The notes beneath the pieces were generated by a model. It saw nothing but the letters and a program-made list of their open reading frames with translations, had not been told where the DNA came from and searched no databases. Position numbers and translations under genes: made by a program. This document shows positions 1-7,302 of a stretch of DNA of 34,853 bases, one piece after another. Source of the stretch: Proteobacteria bacterium UBA2383 (GTDB lineage Bacteria > Pseudomonadota > Gammaproteobacteria > Competibacterales > Competibacteraceae); the NCBI GenBank assembly GCA_002343485.1, contig DDST01000149.1, positions 1-34,853 of the forward strand. The letters are read 5' to 3'. Position 1 is the stretch's first letter. Every line of letters begins with the position of its first letter.

Positions 1-180
1 GTGCGTACCCTACGCTTCTTGAGTGCCCTCACCCTAACATAAGGCCAAAGGTGAAAGGCCAAAGGTGATAGTCCGGCAACCTGTTTAGCCTGCATTCCAA
101 GGTGCGCGGTGCATACCCTACGTTTCAATAATCGGTATCAACCTCTTCACTGTAGGGTACGCACTGCGTACCGCTGCGGT
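1..180. repeat. Short intergenic repeats
   Basis: GTGCGTACCCTACG at 1-14 recurs as GTGCATACCCTACG at 109-122 and, inverted, as GTAGGGTACGCAC at 152-164. Between them a 14-bp unit, AAGGCCAAAGGTGA, is present twice in perfect tandem (41-54 and 55-68). No convincing gene lies in 1-243. The arrangement resembles dispersed intergenic repeat sequence rather than a gene; its function is unknown. Confidence 0.6.
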
Positions 181-243
181 AAATCGCCATGCCCTGGAAT
201 ATTGGGATAACAGCAAACAAAACGATACCACTATGGATTGTGC

Positions 244-717
244 TCAACGGAACCTTTTGTCTAATCGGTACCGGATAAAGCATTCTCCTCCAACTTCTAT
301 CTCTCCATCCCTCTTGAAACCTATCCGAAATAGGCCTTTGGCCCGTTTCCTCGTGGGTGGCAGGAGCACTGTAACCGTTTCAAAACCCATCTCCCCAAAA
401 GCAAGATCTATAATTTCCTTATATACCGCTTTGCCTATTCCCCAGTAGTTGGGGTGCAACACCAACCCCAGGTCGGCTTCACCATTTTCTGGTTGTAATC
501 CACCCCATCCTGCAAAGTGCCCATCAACGACAAATGCCCAAGGCCCGTAACCATGGTCAGTCCATAATTTTTCCTTGGCAGCAATAAACTCGTTGCAGTC
601 CCGGTCACCAAAATCGCCCTTAAACAGGGGCATTTGCCGTCGCACCGACGGGTTATTCATTAATGCAATGACTTCAGACTGGTCAATTTCGGCGAGTCGC
701 TTAAATTCGATATTCAT
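244..717 (-). CDS. GNAT-family N-acetyltransferase
   Basis: This 157-residue protein has the layout of a GCN5-related (RimJ/RimL-like) acetyltransferase, which transfers acetyl from acetyl-CoA to an amine, often a protein N-terminus. Visible features are the N-terminal block ending in NNPSVRRQMP, the central strand GYGPWAFVVDGHFAGWGGLQ, the acetyl-CoA region LVLHPNYWGIGKAVYKEIIDLA, and a C-terminal strand with FRIGFKRDGE. The ATG at 717 is preferred over a GTG one codon upstream. The substrate cannot be read from sequence. The gene stands alone on its side of the sigma-factor cluster, 167 bp from the anti-sigma gene. Confidence 0.85.
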   Translation of the reverse strand: MNIEFKRLAEIDQSEVIALMNNPSVRRQMPLFKGDFGDRDCNEFIAAKEKLWTDHGYGPWAFVVDGHFAGWGGLQPENGEADLGLVLHPNYWGIGKAVYKEIIDLAFGEMGFETVTVLLPPTRKRAKGLFRIGFKRDGEIEVGGECFIRYRLDKRFR

Positions 718-884
718 CACTTGACTCTAATGCAACGGAACCAATAGGACTGGATCGAGGCGGGACTGCCTACCGAAAATGATCGGCAAGCGACCTAAAC
801 GCAACCCAAACCAGGCACCCGGCAATACGCGGGGGGTGTTTCGGGTAATAATGGGATGTCGTACCATTTATTGGTCATTTTGCT

Positions 885-1121
885 TCAAGCGCTCAGTTCC
901 CTGAGCGCCTGCTGCAAAGCCTCATACTCCTCGCGGCATTCCGCGCAGACCGATAAATGCTGTTCAACAGCCTGCAATCCCGCAGGGAGGGTTTTACCCG
1001 CCAATTCCCGTTCAGCGAATTCCGCGATTAGGTACAGACATTGCTCGCAGTTGAGTTCGACATCCTGCGTGAGGCCGATCAGTTTCATTAGGCTGTCAAT
1101 TTCTTTTCGAGAGAGTAGCAT
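885..1121 (-). CDS. Zinc-finger anti-sigma factor (zf-HC2 type)
   Basis: A small protein of about 78 residues with the anti-sigma zinc signature: CEQC near the N-terminus and HLSVCAEC in the C-terminal half, the H-x3-C-x2-C arrangement typical of zf-HC2/ZAS anti-sigma factors. There is no membrane segment, so it should act in the cytoplasm by binding the sigma factor encoded just upstream. I prefer the ATG at 1121, which has GAGG about 8 nt upstream and lies 10 nt after the sigma-factor stop; an in-frame start at 1151 would overlap the sigma gene. Co-transcription with the sigma gene is the usual arrangement. The signal that releases the sigma factor is unknown. Confidence 0.8.
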   Translation of the reverse strand: MLLSRKEIDSLMKLIGLTQDVELNCEQCLYLIAEFAERELAGKTLPAGLQAVEQHLSVCAECREEYEALQQALRELSA

Positions 1122-1131
1122 GACGGCATCC

Positions 1132-1752
1132 TCATTCGGCAAAGGCAACATGGATATCGGCGGCTTGGTAGCCGGCCGCTTCTAACGCCTGCTTCAAGCG
1201 CTTGCGCGCATCGTGTGTTAGTTTGTATACGGCGTTGCGATTGCTGCCAAGATGGCGGGCTATTTCTTCCTGGGGCATGCCCTTCAACTCGGCGAGCAGG
1301 GCTGTCCGTTGTTTTTGGGACAATTGCTGGTGAATTATGTCGCGCAAGGTGGCGAGCATTGTTTGGCGCTCCCAACCGGCGGTTGGCTCCGCGTCCTTGG
1401 CGGCGGTCCATAGCGGGCTGAAATCAGCATCGGCGATCACCTCATCCAGGGATACATCTTGCCAGCGGCGTCGCCGCAGTTCGCTCATGGCAACGCGGAT
1501 GGCGATGGCGGTGGCCCAGGTCAGAAAGCGGCTGCGGCCCGCGAATTGCCCAAGGTGGTCAAGGATGCGCAGCAGCGCGTCCTGCACAGCGTCTTCGAGA
1601 AAGTCGTCATCCACCCCCTTCCAACTCCAAAAAGCTCGATGTAGGCCACGCAGCAACTCGGCCCGCAGGTCTGCCAAGGCCGCCTGTTGGTCAGAACCTG
1701 CGCCGCCGAGATGGCTCAACCAGATTTCATTGTTCCGGTTCAGAGTGTCCAT
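1132..1752 (-). CDS. ECF-type RNA polymerase sigma factor
   Basis: A 206-residue sigma-70 family protein. Region 2 is visible at roughly residues 45-100 (AFWSWKGVDDDFLEDAVQDALLRIL through RFLTWATAIAIRVAMSELRRRRW). Region 4 is visible at roughly 140-190 (LSQKQRTALLAELKGMPQEEIARHLGSNRNAVYKLTHDARKRLKQAL, a helix-turn-helix that reads -35 elements). Regions 1 and 3 are absent, as in extracytoplasmic-function sigmas. It is followed by a zinc anti-sigma gene and preceded on the same strand by a CMD/AhpD-like gene, a possible regulatory target. No clear ribosome-binding site precedes the ATG at 1752. Confidence 0.9.
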   Translation of the reverse strand: MDTLNRNNEIWLSHLGGAGSDQQAALADLRAELLRGLHRAFWSWKGVDDDFLEDAVQDALLRILDHLGQFAGRSRFLTWATAIAIRVAMSELRRRRWQDVSLDEVIADADFSPLWTAAKDAEPTAGWERQTMLATLRDIIHQQLSQKQRTALLAELKGMPQEEIARHLGSNRNAVYKLTHDARKRLKQALEAAGYQAADIHVAFAE

Positions 1753-1797
1753 GATCGATTAAGCATCGTTTCACCTGTTGGATCCGTCTTGCGATGT

Positions 1798-1819
1798 CCG
1801 GCCGGCGGCCGCCGGCCGG
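1798..1819. repeat. Perfect 22-bp GC palindrome
   Basis: The sequence at 1798-1819 is identical to its own reverse complement (core GCCGGCGGCCGCCGGC). It lies between the end of the CMD gene and the start of the sigma gene, both on the minus strand. There is no T-tract after it on either strand, so it is not a standard Rho-independent terminator. It could attenuate read-through or be a protein-binding site. Confidence 0.7.
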
Positions 1820-1837
1820 CTATACTGGAGAATAGTG

Positions 1838-2383
1838 TTAGGCCGCCGCGAGGCTGGGCACAACAGGGAAATCTATGGCTGTGCCGGCGACATGATTAAA
1901 GTAATTCGTGAAGATGTTCAAAGCCACGTTGGCCACGATCTCGGTGATCTCGCCATCCGTATAGCCTACTTGGCGGACCCGTTCCAGATCACTATCGGTG
2001 ATGACACCCCGATCCTGGACGAGTTGGCGCGCGAAGCTGAGCGCTACGCGCTCTTTTTCAACCCGCGCCTGCGCGCTTCGCGCTTCCCGCGTTTCCTGCT
2101 CGGTAAGTCCTGCCGCCTTGCCAAGTGCGGTGTGAGCGGCTACGCAATAGTCGCAGCTATTCGTTTCGCCGACCACCAGGGCGATTTTTTCCCGTAGGCG
2201 GGACGACAGGGCGCCGTCGGCCAGCGTCTGGCTGAAGCCAAGATAGGCTTTCGCCACCGCCGGCGAATGGGCCAGGGTAGCGATCAGATTTGGCACAACA
2301 CCCATTTTCTTCTTGACGGTGCTGAGCAATTCAGCCGCACTGGCGTGGGCGGTGTTTGGGTCAAGCGGTGGAATGCGAGTCAT
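1838..2383 (-). CDS. Carboxymuconolactone decarboxylase (CMD)/AhpD-family protein
   Basis: About 181 residues of the peroxidase-related AhpD/CMD family. The redox motif CDYCVAAH, a C-x2-C-x3-H signature, is plainly present near residue 80. Members use the cysteine pair in alkylhydroperoxidase-type reactions, though many have no assigned substrate. The flanking blocks VPNLIATLAHSPAVAKAYLGF and EIVANVALNIFTNYFN are family typical. The ATG at 2383 is chosen because TTGAGGAGC lies just upstream; an in-frame start 5 codons earlier lacks this. It is clearly paralogous to the protein at 10292-10837. It lies upstream of the ECF sigma gene on the same strand. Confidence 0.88.
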   Translation of the reverse strand: MTRIPPLDPNTAHASAAELLSTVKKKMGVVPNLIATLAHSPAVAKAYLGFSQTLADGALSSRLREKIALVVGETNSCDYCVAAHTALGKAAGLTEQETREARSAQARVEKERVALSFARQLVQDRGVITDSDLERVRQVGYTDGEITEIVANVALNIFTNYFNHVAGTAIDFPVVPSLAAA

Positions 2384-2559
2384 GGCAGTGCTCCTCAAGG
2401 TTTGCGATGGATACCCGGGATGGGCACTGCTTGGACGCAGCGGGATCGCAGAATCTTACCGTGATCGCTCGAAAAAAATCACTCAGGAAGGCCTGTCCGC
2501 AGGGCAATCGGGATTTGACGAGCAGCCGGACAGAAAGTGTACATAAGCGCGTTACGTGA

Positions 2560-3429
2560 TTAAGTAATTGTTTTATCTGGATCTCTCGGTGGACGCAAAT
2601 TACCTTTGGCGATAGGCTCGGATAGGTTGAACGAGTAACGTCCCAGGAAATTGAAGTGCCCGAAGCCGAGCGGCGACAACCGCGCCACGTCTTCCGGTTT
2701 TACTTCGTATCCCTCGGTACGGAGCTGATCCAGCGCCGCTTGCATGTAGACCGTATTCCACAGCACCAGCAGGTTGACGACCAGACCGAGCGCACCGAGC
2801 TGATCTTCCTGTTCTTCGCGGTAACGCTGACGCAGCTCACCCCGGCGGCCGTGAAAGACTTCTCGGGCCAGAGCATGGCGTCCTTCGCTGCGGTTCAGTT
2901 GGGTAAGGATCCCGCGGCGGTAGCTCTCATCGTCGATCAAGCGCAGCAGGTGGAGAGTCTTGGGGATGCGGCCCAAGTCCGCAATGGCCTTGGCCAACGT
3001 CGATGGCCGCTCCGTATTCAACAGCGAGCGCATCAGCTCCGAGGCGCTGACGGTGCCCATTTTCAGAGAACCAGCCACCCGCAGCAGGTCGTCCCAGCTG
3101 CTGCGGATGCGCTCGAGGTTGACGCGGTGGCGGGCGAGGTGATTCAGGACACCGTAATCCGCCTGAGGATCGATGCGCCAGAGTCGGGTGCCGCCGATAT
3201 CCGCCAAGCGCGGACTGAACTGAAAAAGCCCAGCAACCAAAACAATCCAAACATGATTTCGCTGCTGCTCGCCGTATCGGACATGAGCTGAGTGGGCTGT
3301 AGGCTGGTCTGCTGTTCCAGCAACCCTTCCAGGATGAACAGCGAATCGCGCAGCGTGCCGGGGATCACGATCCCATGAAACCCTGTGAACTGATCCGAGG
3401 TGAAATTGTAGTAGGCCCTAAACCAACGT
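2560..3429 (-). pseudogene. tnpA: Tn3-family transposase (TnpA) C-terminal remnant
   Basis: The minus strand encodes the C-terminal third of a Tn3-family DDE transposase. It begins with YYNFTSDQFTGFHG and IPGTLRDSLFILEGLLEQQT (about 3425-3240). It then continues in another frame with FSPRLADIGGTRLWRID, the block QEDQLGALGLVVNLLVLWN that contains the catalytic Glu, and the terminal LSPLGFGHFNFLGRYSFNLSEP. A frameshift near 3235 separates the halves, and everything upstream of about residue 700 of a normal protein (near 1000 residues) is missing. No matching 38-bp terminal repeat was found, so this is a dead fragment. Confidence 0.85.
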
Positions 3430-3464
3430 TGACACCGTTGGCGAATTCATCAATCCCATTTTCA

Positions 3465-3711
3465 GGCAGCCAGAGCGGATGGTTTGAGGGCGGCGAATCG
3501 TGAACAGCGGGTGGGTGCCAAGGGGATTCCATTCCACCCGTCGCCGAGCCGGAGTAGGTTCAAGGCGACGGCATGTGATGACATGCTGAAAGTGGGTTTT
3601 AGACAGGCCGATATAACGCGCGCAGCGGAGTCCACAGCGCCGGATCGCCTGCGCATGAGTGGCTTCAATGCCGGCCCGCGCTGCGTATTGCTCCCGGAAG
3701 TGTTCGCGGTT
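3465..3711 (-). pseudogene. IS1182-family transposase C-terminal remnant
   Basis: Reading the minus strand from about 3705, one frame gives REQYAARAGIEATHAQAIRR, CGLRCARYIGLSKTHFQHV and ITC. After a shift of frame near 3575, ALNLLRLGDGWNGIPLAPTR and CSRFAALKP follow. This matches the C-terminal block of IS1182-type DDE transposases (pattern FREQYAARAGIEGTxSQ...RYIGLAKTHLQH...ALNLLRL). Only about 80 codons remain and the frame is broken, so the fragment is not functional. It lies directly between two Tn3-type fragments. Confidence 0.7.
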
Positions 3712-3794
3712 TGCTGCCCTTCAAGGAGCGGCGTGAACGGCCCAGGAGAATTCGCCACCAGTGTCAACAGTCGTGTCACCAGCCGCCACGTCGA

Positions 3795-3890
3795 TCAGAG
3801 CAACGCCAGTCGGGTGTTCATGTCGAGGTCGAACCGGCCATACGGGTTGACGTGCTCCCATATCAAGGGGGTCAGGGCCGCGTAGTCGCT
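3795..3890 (-). pseudogene. Possible Tn3-type transposase tail fragment
   Basis: The minus strand from 3887 reads YAALTPLIWEHVNPYGRFDL followed by DMNTRLALL and a stop. The segment resembles the extreme C-terminus of some Tn3-family transposases (pattern LTPL-W-HV-PYG-F-LD). There is an in-frame stop just upstream, so only about 31 codons survive. The family match rests on memory of a short motif and is tentative. Confidence 0.35.
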
Positions 3891-3952
3891 TTAAAGGAAG
3901 AAGTCTTCATTTTAAGGCCATTTTTCTATCCATGATGACCTAGATAGTGTAG

Positions 3953-4077
3953 TCACGAGATATTGAGCCAGAGAACGAGACATCGGATGTAGACGGCGGC
4001 GAGGAAGGACGCGGAGTTTTTGGCGTATCAGGTCGCAATGCCCCTCCATTGTTTGAGCGCAAGAAAAGCATTCTCGA
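3953..4077 (-). pseudogene. IS5/IS427 transposase, 3' fragment
   Basis: From the left junction of the recombinase element the minus strand reads (E)NAFLALKQWRGIAT, then an in-frame TGA, then YAKNSASFLAAVYIRCLVLW and LNIS-stop. This is the C-terminal end of an IS5-type transposase (ENxFxxLKQxRxIATRYxK). The internal TGA sits where the family has Arg (CGA to TGA is one transition). So the copy would yield a shortened protein even if the inserted element were excised. Confidence 0.85.
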
Positions 4078-4102
4078 TATACCATTGAGAATACCGCCAT
4101 AA
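4062..4102. other. Left attachment junction of the serine-recombinase element
   Basis: The host insertion sequence reads GCGCAAGAAAAGCATTC up to a TCGA core at 4074-4077; element DNA then begins TATACCATTGAG. The element-side arm, read on the minus strand, is TTATGGCGGT (4093-4102) followed by TGGT (4081-4084). The same arm pattern is found at the right end (TTATGGAGGT at 6427-6436, TGGT at 6445-6448). The imperfect inverted repeat around the core is the expected form of a large-serine-recombinase attP. Confidence 0.75.
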
Positions 4103-4186
4103 GATTGACCGGTTCGGCGATTGCGCCGACAGTGGATTGTGCTGCCCTGTTAGGGTTAGCGAACTGGCTAGCGAGGCAAACGATCC

Positions 4187-4519
4187 ATGAAAACGCGAAC
4201 CGAACCGGTGGTGTGGGCGAGCCTGTCTTGCGACCGTCAACGCCGCTTGATCAACCACCTGAGTCAACTGGCCTCCCGGTACTGGAGATGGACCACGGAC
4301 TCGGAGGGACCGACGGATGAACGAGACGACGCAGCAGGGATTACGGGTCAGCGAGAAGGTACAGGGGCATCACCGCGATCGGTTGGCGGTCGTGTACGTG
4401 CGGCAATCGACGCTGCAACAGTTGACTCGACACCAGGAATCGACCCGGTTGCAATACGGGTTGGTGGACCGGGCGCTGGGGTTGGGTTGGCCCCGCACCC
4501 AGGTGCTGGTCATCGATGA
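4187..4519 (+). CDS. Small ORF overlapping the recombinase start
   Basis: A 110-codon frame whose first 45 residues look protein-like (VVWASLSCDRQRRLINHLSQ, then LASRYWRW). It overlaps the recombinase gene by about 200 bp in another frame. From memory, short proteins with a similar W-x-L-x4-RQ-x2-L helix often precede recombinases of this kind, so its N-terminal part may be a real accessory factor. The C-terminal half is probably only the shadow of the recombinase gene. A competing frame (4105-4320) ends in ATGA at the recombinase start but has little protein character. Confidence 0.4.
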   Translation: MKTRTEPVVWASLSCDRQRRLINHLSQLASRYWRWTTDSEGPTDERDDAAGITGQREGTGASPRSVGGRVRAAIDAATVDSTPGIDPVAIRVGGPGAGVGLAPHPGAGHR

Positions 4520-6419
4520 CGATCTGGGTAAATCAGGGACGACGGCCACCGGGCGACTGGGATTCCAGCGCCTGGTGGCGGAAGTGGGTCTCAACCACGT
4601 CGGGCTGGTGTTGGGGATCGAGATGTCGCGGTTGGCCCGTTCTTGTCGCGACTGGCATCAGCTATTGGAGATTTGCGGACTGTTTGCGACGTTGATTGGC
4701 GATCTGGACGGCATTTATGATCCGACGGATTACAATGATCGTTTGTTGCTGGGCTTGAAGGGGACTTTGTCGGAGGCGGAACTGCACGTGCTCAAACAGC
4801 GGATGATGGCCGGTAAGCGGGCGAAGGCCGAACGCGGTGAACTGGGGATGGCGGTACCGATGGGGTATGTCCGGCGGCCATCGGGAGAGGTCATTCTTGA
4901 TCCCGATGAGCAGGCGCGGGCGACGATTGCATTGATTTTCAATCAGTTTGAACGCTGCGGGACGATCAATGGCGTGTTGCATTACCTGGTTCGCCATCAG
5001 ATTCAGCTCCCCCATCGGATTCGCCACGGGCTGCGCCAAGGCGACTTGGATTGGCGCCGGCCCAATCGGACCACCCTGAGTAATTTATTGCATCATCCCC
5101 TCTATGCCGGAGCCTATGTTTATGGGCGCCGACCCACCGATCCGCGCCGACAACAACCGGGGCGTCCCGCGACCGGCCGCCGGGTCGCCACGCCGGAGAC
5201 CTGTGCGGTCTTGCTGAAAGACCGATGGCCCGCCTATATCAGTTGGGCGCAATTCGAACGTAACCAGATGCAGCTGGCTGCAAATCAAACCACCGATCGG
5301 GGGGCGATCCGCTCGGGTGCGGCGCTCCTGTCCGGGTTAATCTTCTGCGGACGGTGCGGATTGCGCATGGCGTCGGTGTATAACAGCAGCGGGAGTCGAT
5401 TACGCTATGCCTGTAACCAGATGGCGATCAACTATGGGGAAGCGCTCTGCCAATCGTTGGTGGGTCAGCTCGTGGACGACTGGGTGAGCACCCAAGTCCT
5501 GCGCGCGTTGGAACCCGCGGCCCTGGAGATCAGTCTCCAGGTAGCGGCCGATCTGGAGGGCGAACGACAACATCTGCACCAACATTGGCGGCAACGATTG
5601 GAACGGGCGCAGTACCAAGTCGAACGGAGCGCGCGTCAATACCAGACGGTCGAACCTGAGCACCGGTTAGTGGCGCGCACCTTGGAACGCCAGTGGGAGG
5701 AGGCTCTGACCGCCGAGGCGGCCCTGCAGGCCGACTATGCCCGCTTCCAGGCCGAACAACCTCCGGTCCTGACCGCTGAGGAACGCGCCGCGATTCGGCA
5801 GCTGGCGACCGCGATTCCCGCCCTCTGGCAAGCGCCGACGACGACCCCCGCCGATCGCCAAGCCATCATCCGGCAGGTGGTGGAACGGGTCGTGATTACT
5901 GTTCACGGCGAGAGCGAGCAGGTCGACGCGCAGATTCACTGGTGGGGTGGCCACGGCACCCAAGCCACTCTGATCCGCCCCGTGGCCCGGCTTGACCGGC
6001 TGAGTTACTACCCTCAGCTCATCGCCCGGGTGATGGCATTGCACGCGGTCGGCAAGGGTCCGACCGCCATCGCCCAGCAGCTGAATGCCGAAGGCTGGCG
6101 TCCGGCCAAACGCTGTGAAACCTTCAACGGTCCAATGATCAGCGCCTTGCAGGTTCGTCTCGGGTTGCGGACGCCACCGCCGCCGGTGATTCCCCAGCGC
6201 CAGGCTAACGAATGGACTTTGGCGGAACTGGCCCATCGGTTGGACATTCCGCCGCCAACCTTGTTTGCCTGGCTGCGGCGTGGCCGATTGCGGGGTCGTC
6301 AGGTCGCTCATGGCGCCCATGTACTCTGGCTGATTCACGCTGACCCTCAGGACCTGGAGCAGATCCAGGTATGGCGCACCACCGCGCCCGCTGAGCAACG
6401 GCTCACTCATCAACAATAA
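4317..6419 (+). CDS. Large serine recombinase with zinc ribbon and C-terminal HTH
   Basis: A 700-residue site-specific recombinase of the resolvase/invertase superfamily. The N-terminal catalytic domain contains LAVVYVRQSTLQQ with the nucleophile Ser at residue 31, and EMSRLARSCRDWHQLLEICG near residue 103. The recombinase domain follows (GYVRRPSGEVILDPDEQARA at about 180). A zinc ribbon with CGRCG near 344 and two further Cys follows, then a coiled-coil-like region at 395-500. Near 630-660 there is an extra helix-turn-helix, LAELAHRLDIPPPTLFAWLR. Such enzymes integrate and excise DNA by a double-strand exchange through a phosphoserine bond. It should mobilise the element at 4078-6457. The frame is intact. 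Confidence 0.92.
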   Translation: MNETTQQGLRVSEKVQGHHRDRLAVVYVRQSTLQQLTRHQESTRLQYGLVDRALGLGWPRTQVLVIDDDLGKSGTTATGRLGFQRLVAEVGLNHVGLVLGIEMSRLARSCRDWHQLLEICGLFATLIGDLDGIYDPTDYNDRLLLGLKGTLSEAELHVLKQRMMAGKRAKAERGELGMAVPMGYVRRPSGEVILDPDEQARATIALIFNQFERCGTINGVLHYLVRHQIQLPHRIRHGLRQGDLDWRRPNRTTLSNLLHHPLYAGAYVYGRRPTDPRRQQPGRPATGRRVATPETCAVLLKDRWPAYISWAQFERNQMQLAANQTTDRGAIRSGAALLSGLIFCGRCGLRMASVYNSSGSRLRYACNQMAINYGEALCQSLVGQLVDDWVSTQVLRALEPAALEISLQVAADLEGERQHLHQHWRQRLERAQYQVERSARQYQTVEPEHRLVARTLERQWEEALTAEAALQADYARFQAEQPPVLTAEERAAIRQLATAIPALWQAPTTTPADRQAIIRQVVERVVITVHGESEQVDAQIHWWGGHGTQATLIRPVARLDRLSYYPQLIARVMALHAVGKGPTAIAQQLNAEGWRPAKRCETFNGPMISALQVRLGLRTPPPPVIPQRQANEWTLAELAHRLDIPPPTLFAWLRRGRLRGRQVAHGAHVLWLIHADPQDLEQIQVWRTTAPAEQRLTHQQ

Positions 6420-6426
6420 ATCACCA

Positions 6427-6465
6427 TTATGGAGGTTGTATGGCTGGTCGATTTCGACCAGATGG
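6427..6465. other. Right attachment junction of the serine-recombinase element
   Basis: The element ends with TTATGGAGGT (6427-6436) and TGGTCGATT (6445-6453), then the TCGA core (6454-6457), then insertion-sequence DNA CCAGATGG. The junction also forms a local dyad, GGTCGA-TT-TCGACC (6447-6460). The left and right arms align as inverted copies of each other around the core. Confidence 0.75.
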
Positions 6466-7105
6466 CGCAGTTTGTAGAGGTCTTGATCATACGTTCTTTG
6501 AACCGTTCGGTTTTTCTTGGGCGGAATGACCGCGTGCATGCCTTGCGCGGCCGCTTGCTGGAGAATCGCGTCGGTGTCATCACCTCTATCAGCGATCAGA
6601 TAATCGGCATCGATCCCTTCGATCAATTTTGAAGCCTGTGTACAATCCGTTGTGGTACCTGGTGTAATAAGCACTCTGATCGGCAGACCATGCGCATCCA
6701 CGGCCATGTGTATTTTGGTGTTGAGCCCCCTTTTGTACGGCTCATCGCCTGATTTCCGTCTTGTGCACCCGCGGTATGGGGGTGAACCTTGCAGTGGCTG
6801 GCATCGATCATCAACCATTCGTAGTCCGGTTCGTCGATCAAAATCTCCAGCAACTTTTCCCAGATCCCTTGATTGCGCCAGCGAATGAAGCGACGGTGCG
6901 TATTACTCCATCCGCCATAGTCCGGTGGCAGATCCCGCCACGGCACCCCCGTGCGCAAAATCCAGAACACCGCATTGATAAATAATCGGTTATCTTCGGC
7001 TATCCCGCCCCACACGCCCCGGCGTCCCGGCAGATGCGGCTCCAGTAAAGCCCAGGTTTCATCCGATATATCGTGGCGACGGTATGCAGGAACTGTCGCT
7101 TTCAT
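6454..7105 (-). pseudogene. IS5/IS427 transposase, 5' fragment (two overlapping frames)
   Basis: The first frame starts at 7105 (MKATVPAYRRHDISDETWAL) and carries ILRTGVPWRDLPPDYG and the first catalytic Asp in MIDASHCKVH. Near 6734-6726 it must shift by -1 on AAAAGGGGG to continue as GGLNTKIHMAVDAHGLPIRV, then IADRGDDTD with the second Asp, then YKLRHLVE with the catalytic Glu. Such a frameshift is normal for IS427-group elements, which make OrfAB by -1 slippage. The gene is broken after LVE by the recombinase element, so this copy cannot make a full transposase. Confidence 0.88.
6726..6734 (-). promoter_or_regulatory. Likely programmed -1 frameshift site of the IS427-type transposase
   Basis: On the minus strand the sequence AAAAGGGGG sits where frame A (SRTKGGSTP) must change to frame B (GLNTKIHMAV). 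A -1 slip here gives RTKGGLNTKIH, the conserved family block. This is the expected position for programmed slippage in this group. Confidence 0.65.
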
Positions 7106-7302
7106 GGAGCCTCCCTTTCCTTGGCCTCATGATTCTCTCATATCTTCAATCTCGTGACTACAGTGTCTAGCAATATCCAATGATATCCAATTAGGCAAGT
7201 GGTATATCCAATTTGCCCTAAGAAGGAGGAGGTCCTTTCTGCAAGTACCGCATCCCGACCCCAAACCTTTCTTTTTCCTATGGCCCCAATCAACAATAAG
7301 AC

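Larger units (their letters stand above)
4078..6457 (+). mobile_element. 2.38-kb large-serine-recombinase element inserted in IS5 transposase
   Basis: The IS5-type transposase reading frame stops at 6454 (…RHLVE) and resumes at 4077 (…ENAFLALKQ) on the minus strand. The joint reads continuously when this segment is removed. TCGA is present at both junctions (4074-4077 and 6454-6457) as the likely crossover core. The element carries a recombinase gene of about 700 codons and one small overlapping ORF, and nothing else. No resistance, metabolic or defence cargo is seen. Confidence 0.85.
3944..7166 (-). mobile_element. IS5/IS427-type insertion sequence split by a recombinase element
   Basis: Imperfect terminal inverted repeats are visible: ATAGTGTAGTCACGAGAT at 3944-3961 and its counterpart, ending ACACTGTAGTCACGAGAT on the minus strand, at 7149-7166. 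Both are flanked by CTAG (3940-3943 and 7167-7170), which fits the YTAR target duplication of IS5-group elements. The transposase is read on the minus strand, 5' half at 6454-7105 and 3' half at 3953-4077. Removing 4078-6457 rejoins them and leaves an element of about 0.84 kb, a normal size for this group. Confidence 0.85.

Noticed and set aside
5667..6818. 383-codon minus-strand open frame
   Set aside because: Only its first 125 codons are the IS5 transposase; beyond 6454 it runs antisense through the serine recombinase and encodes nothing recognisable.
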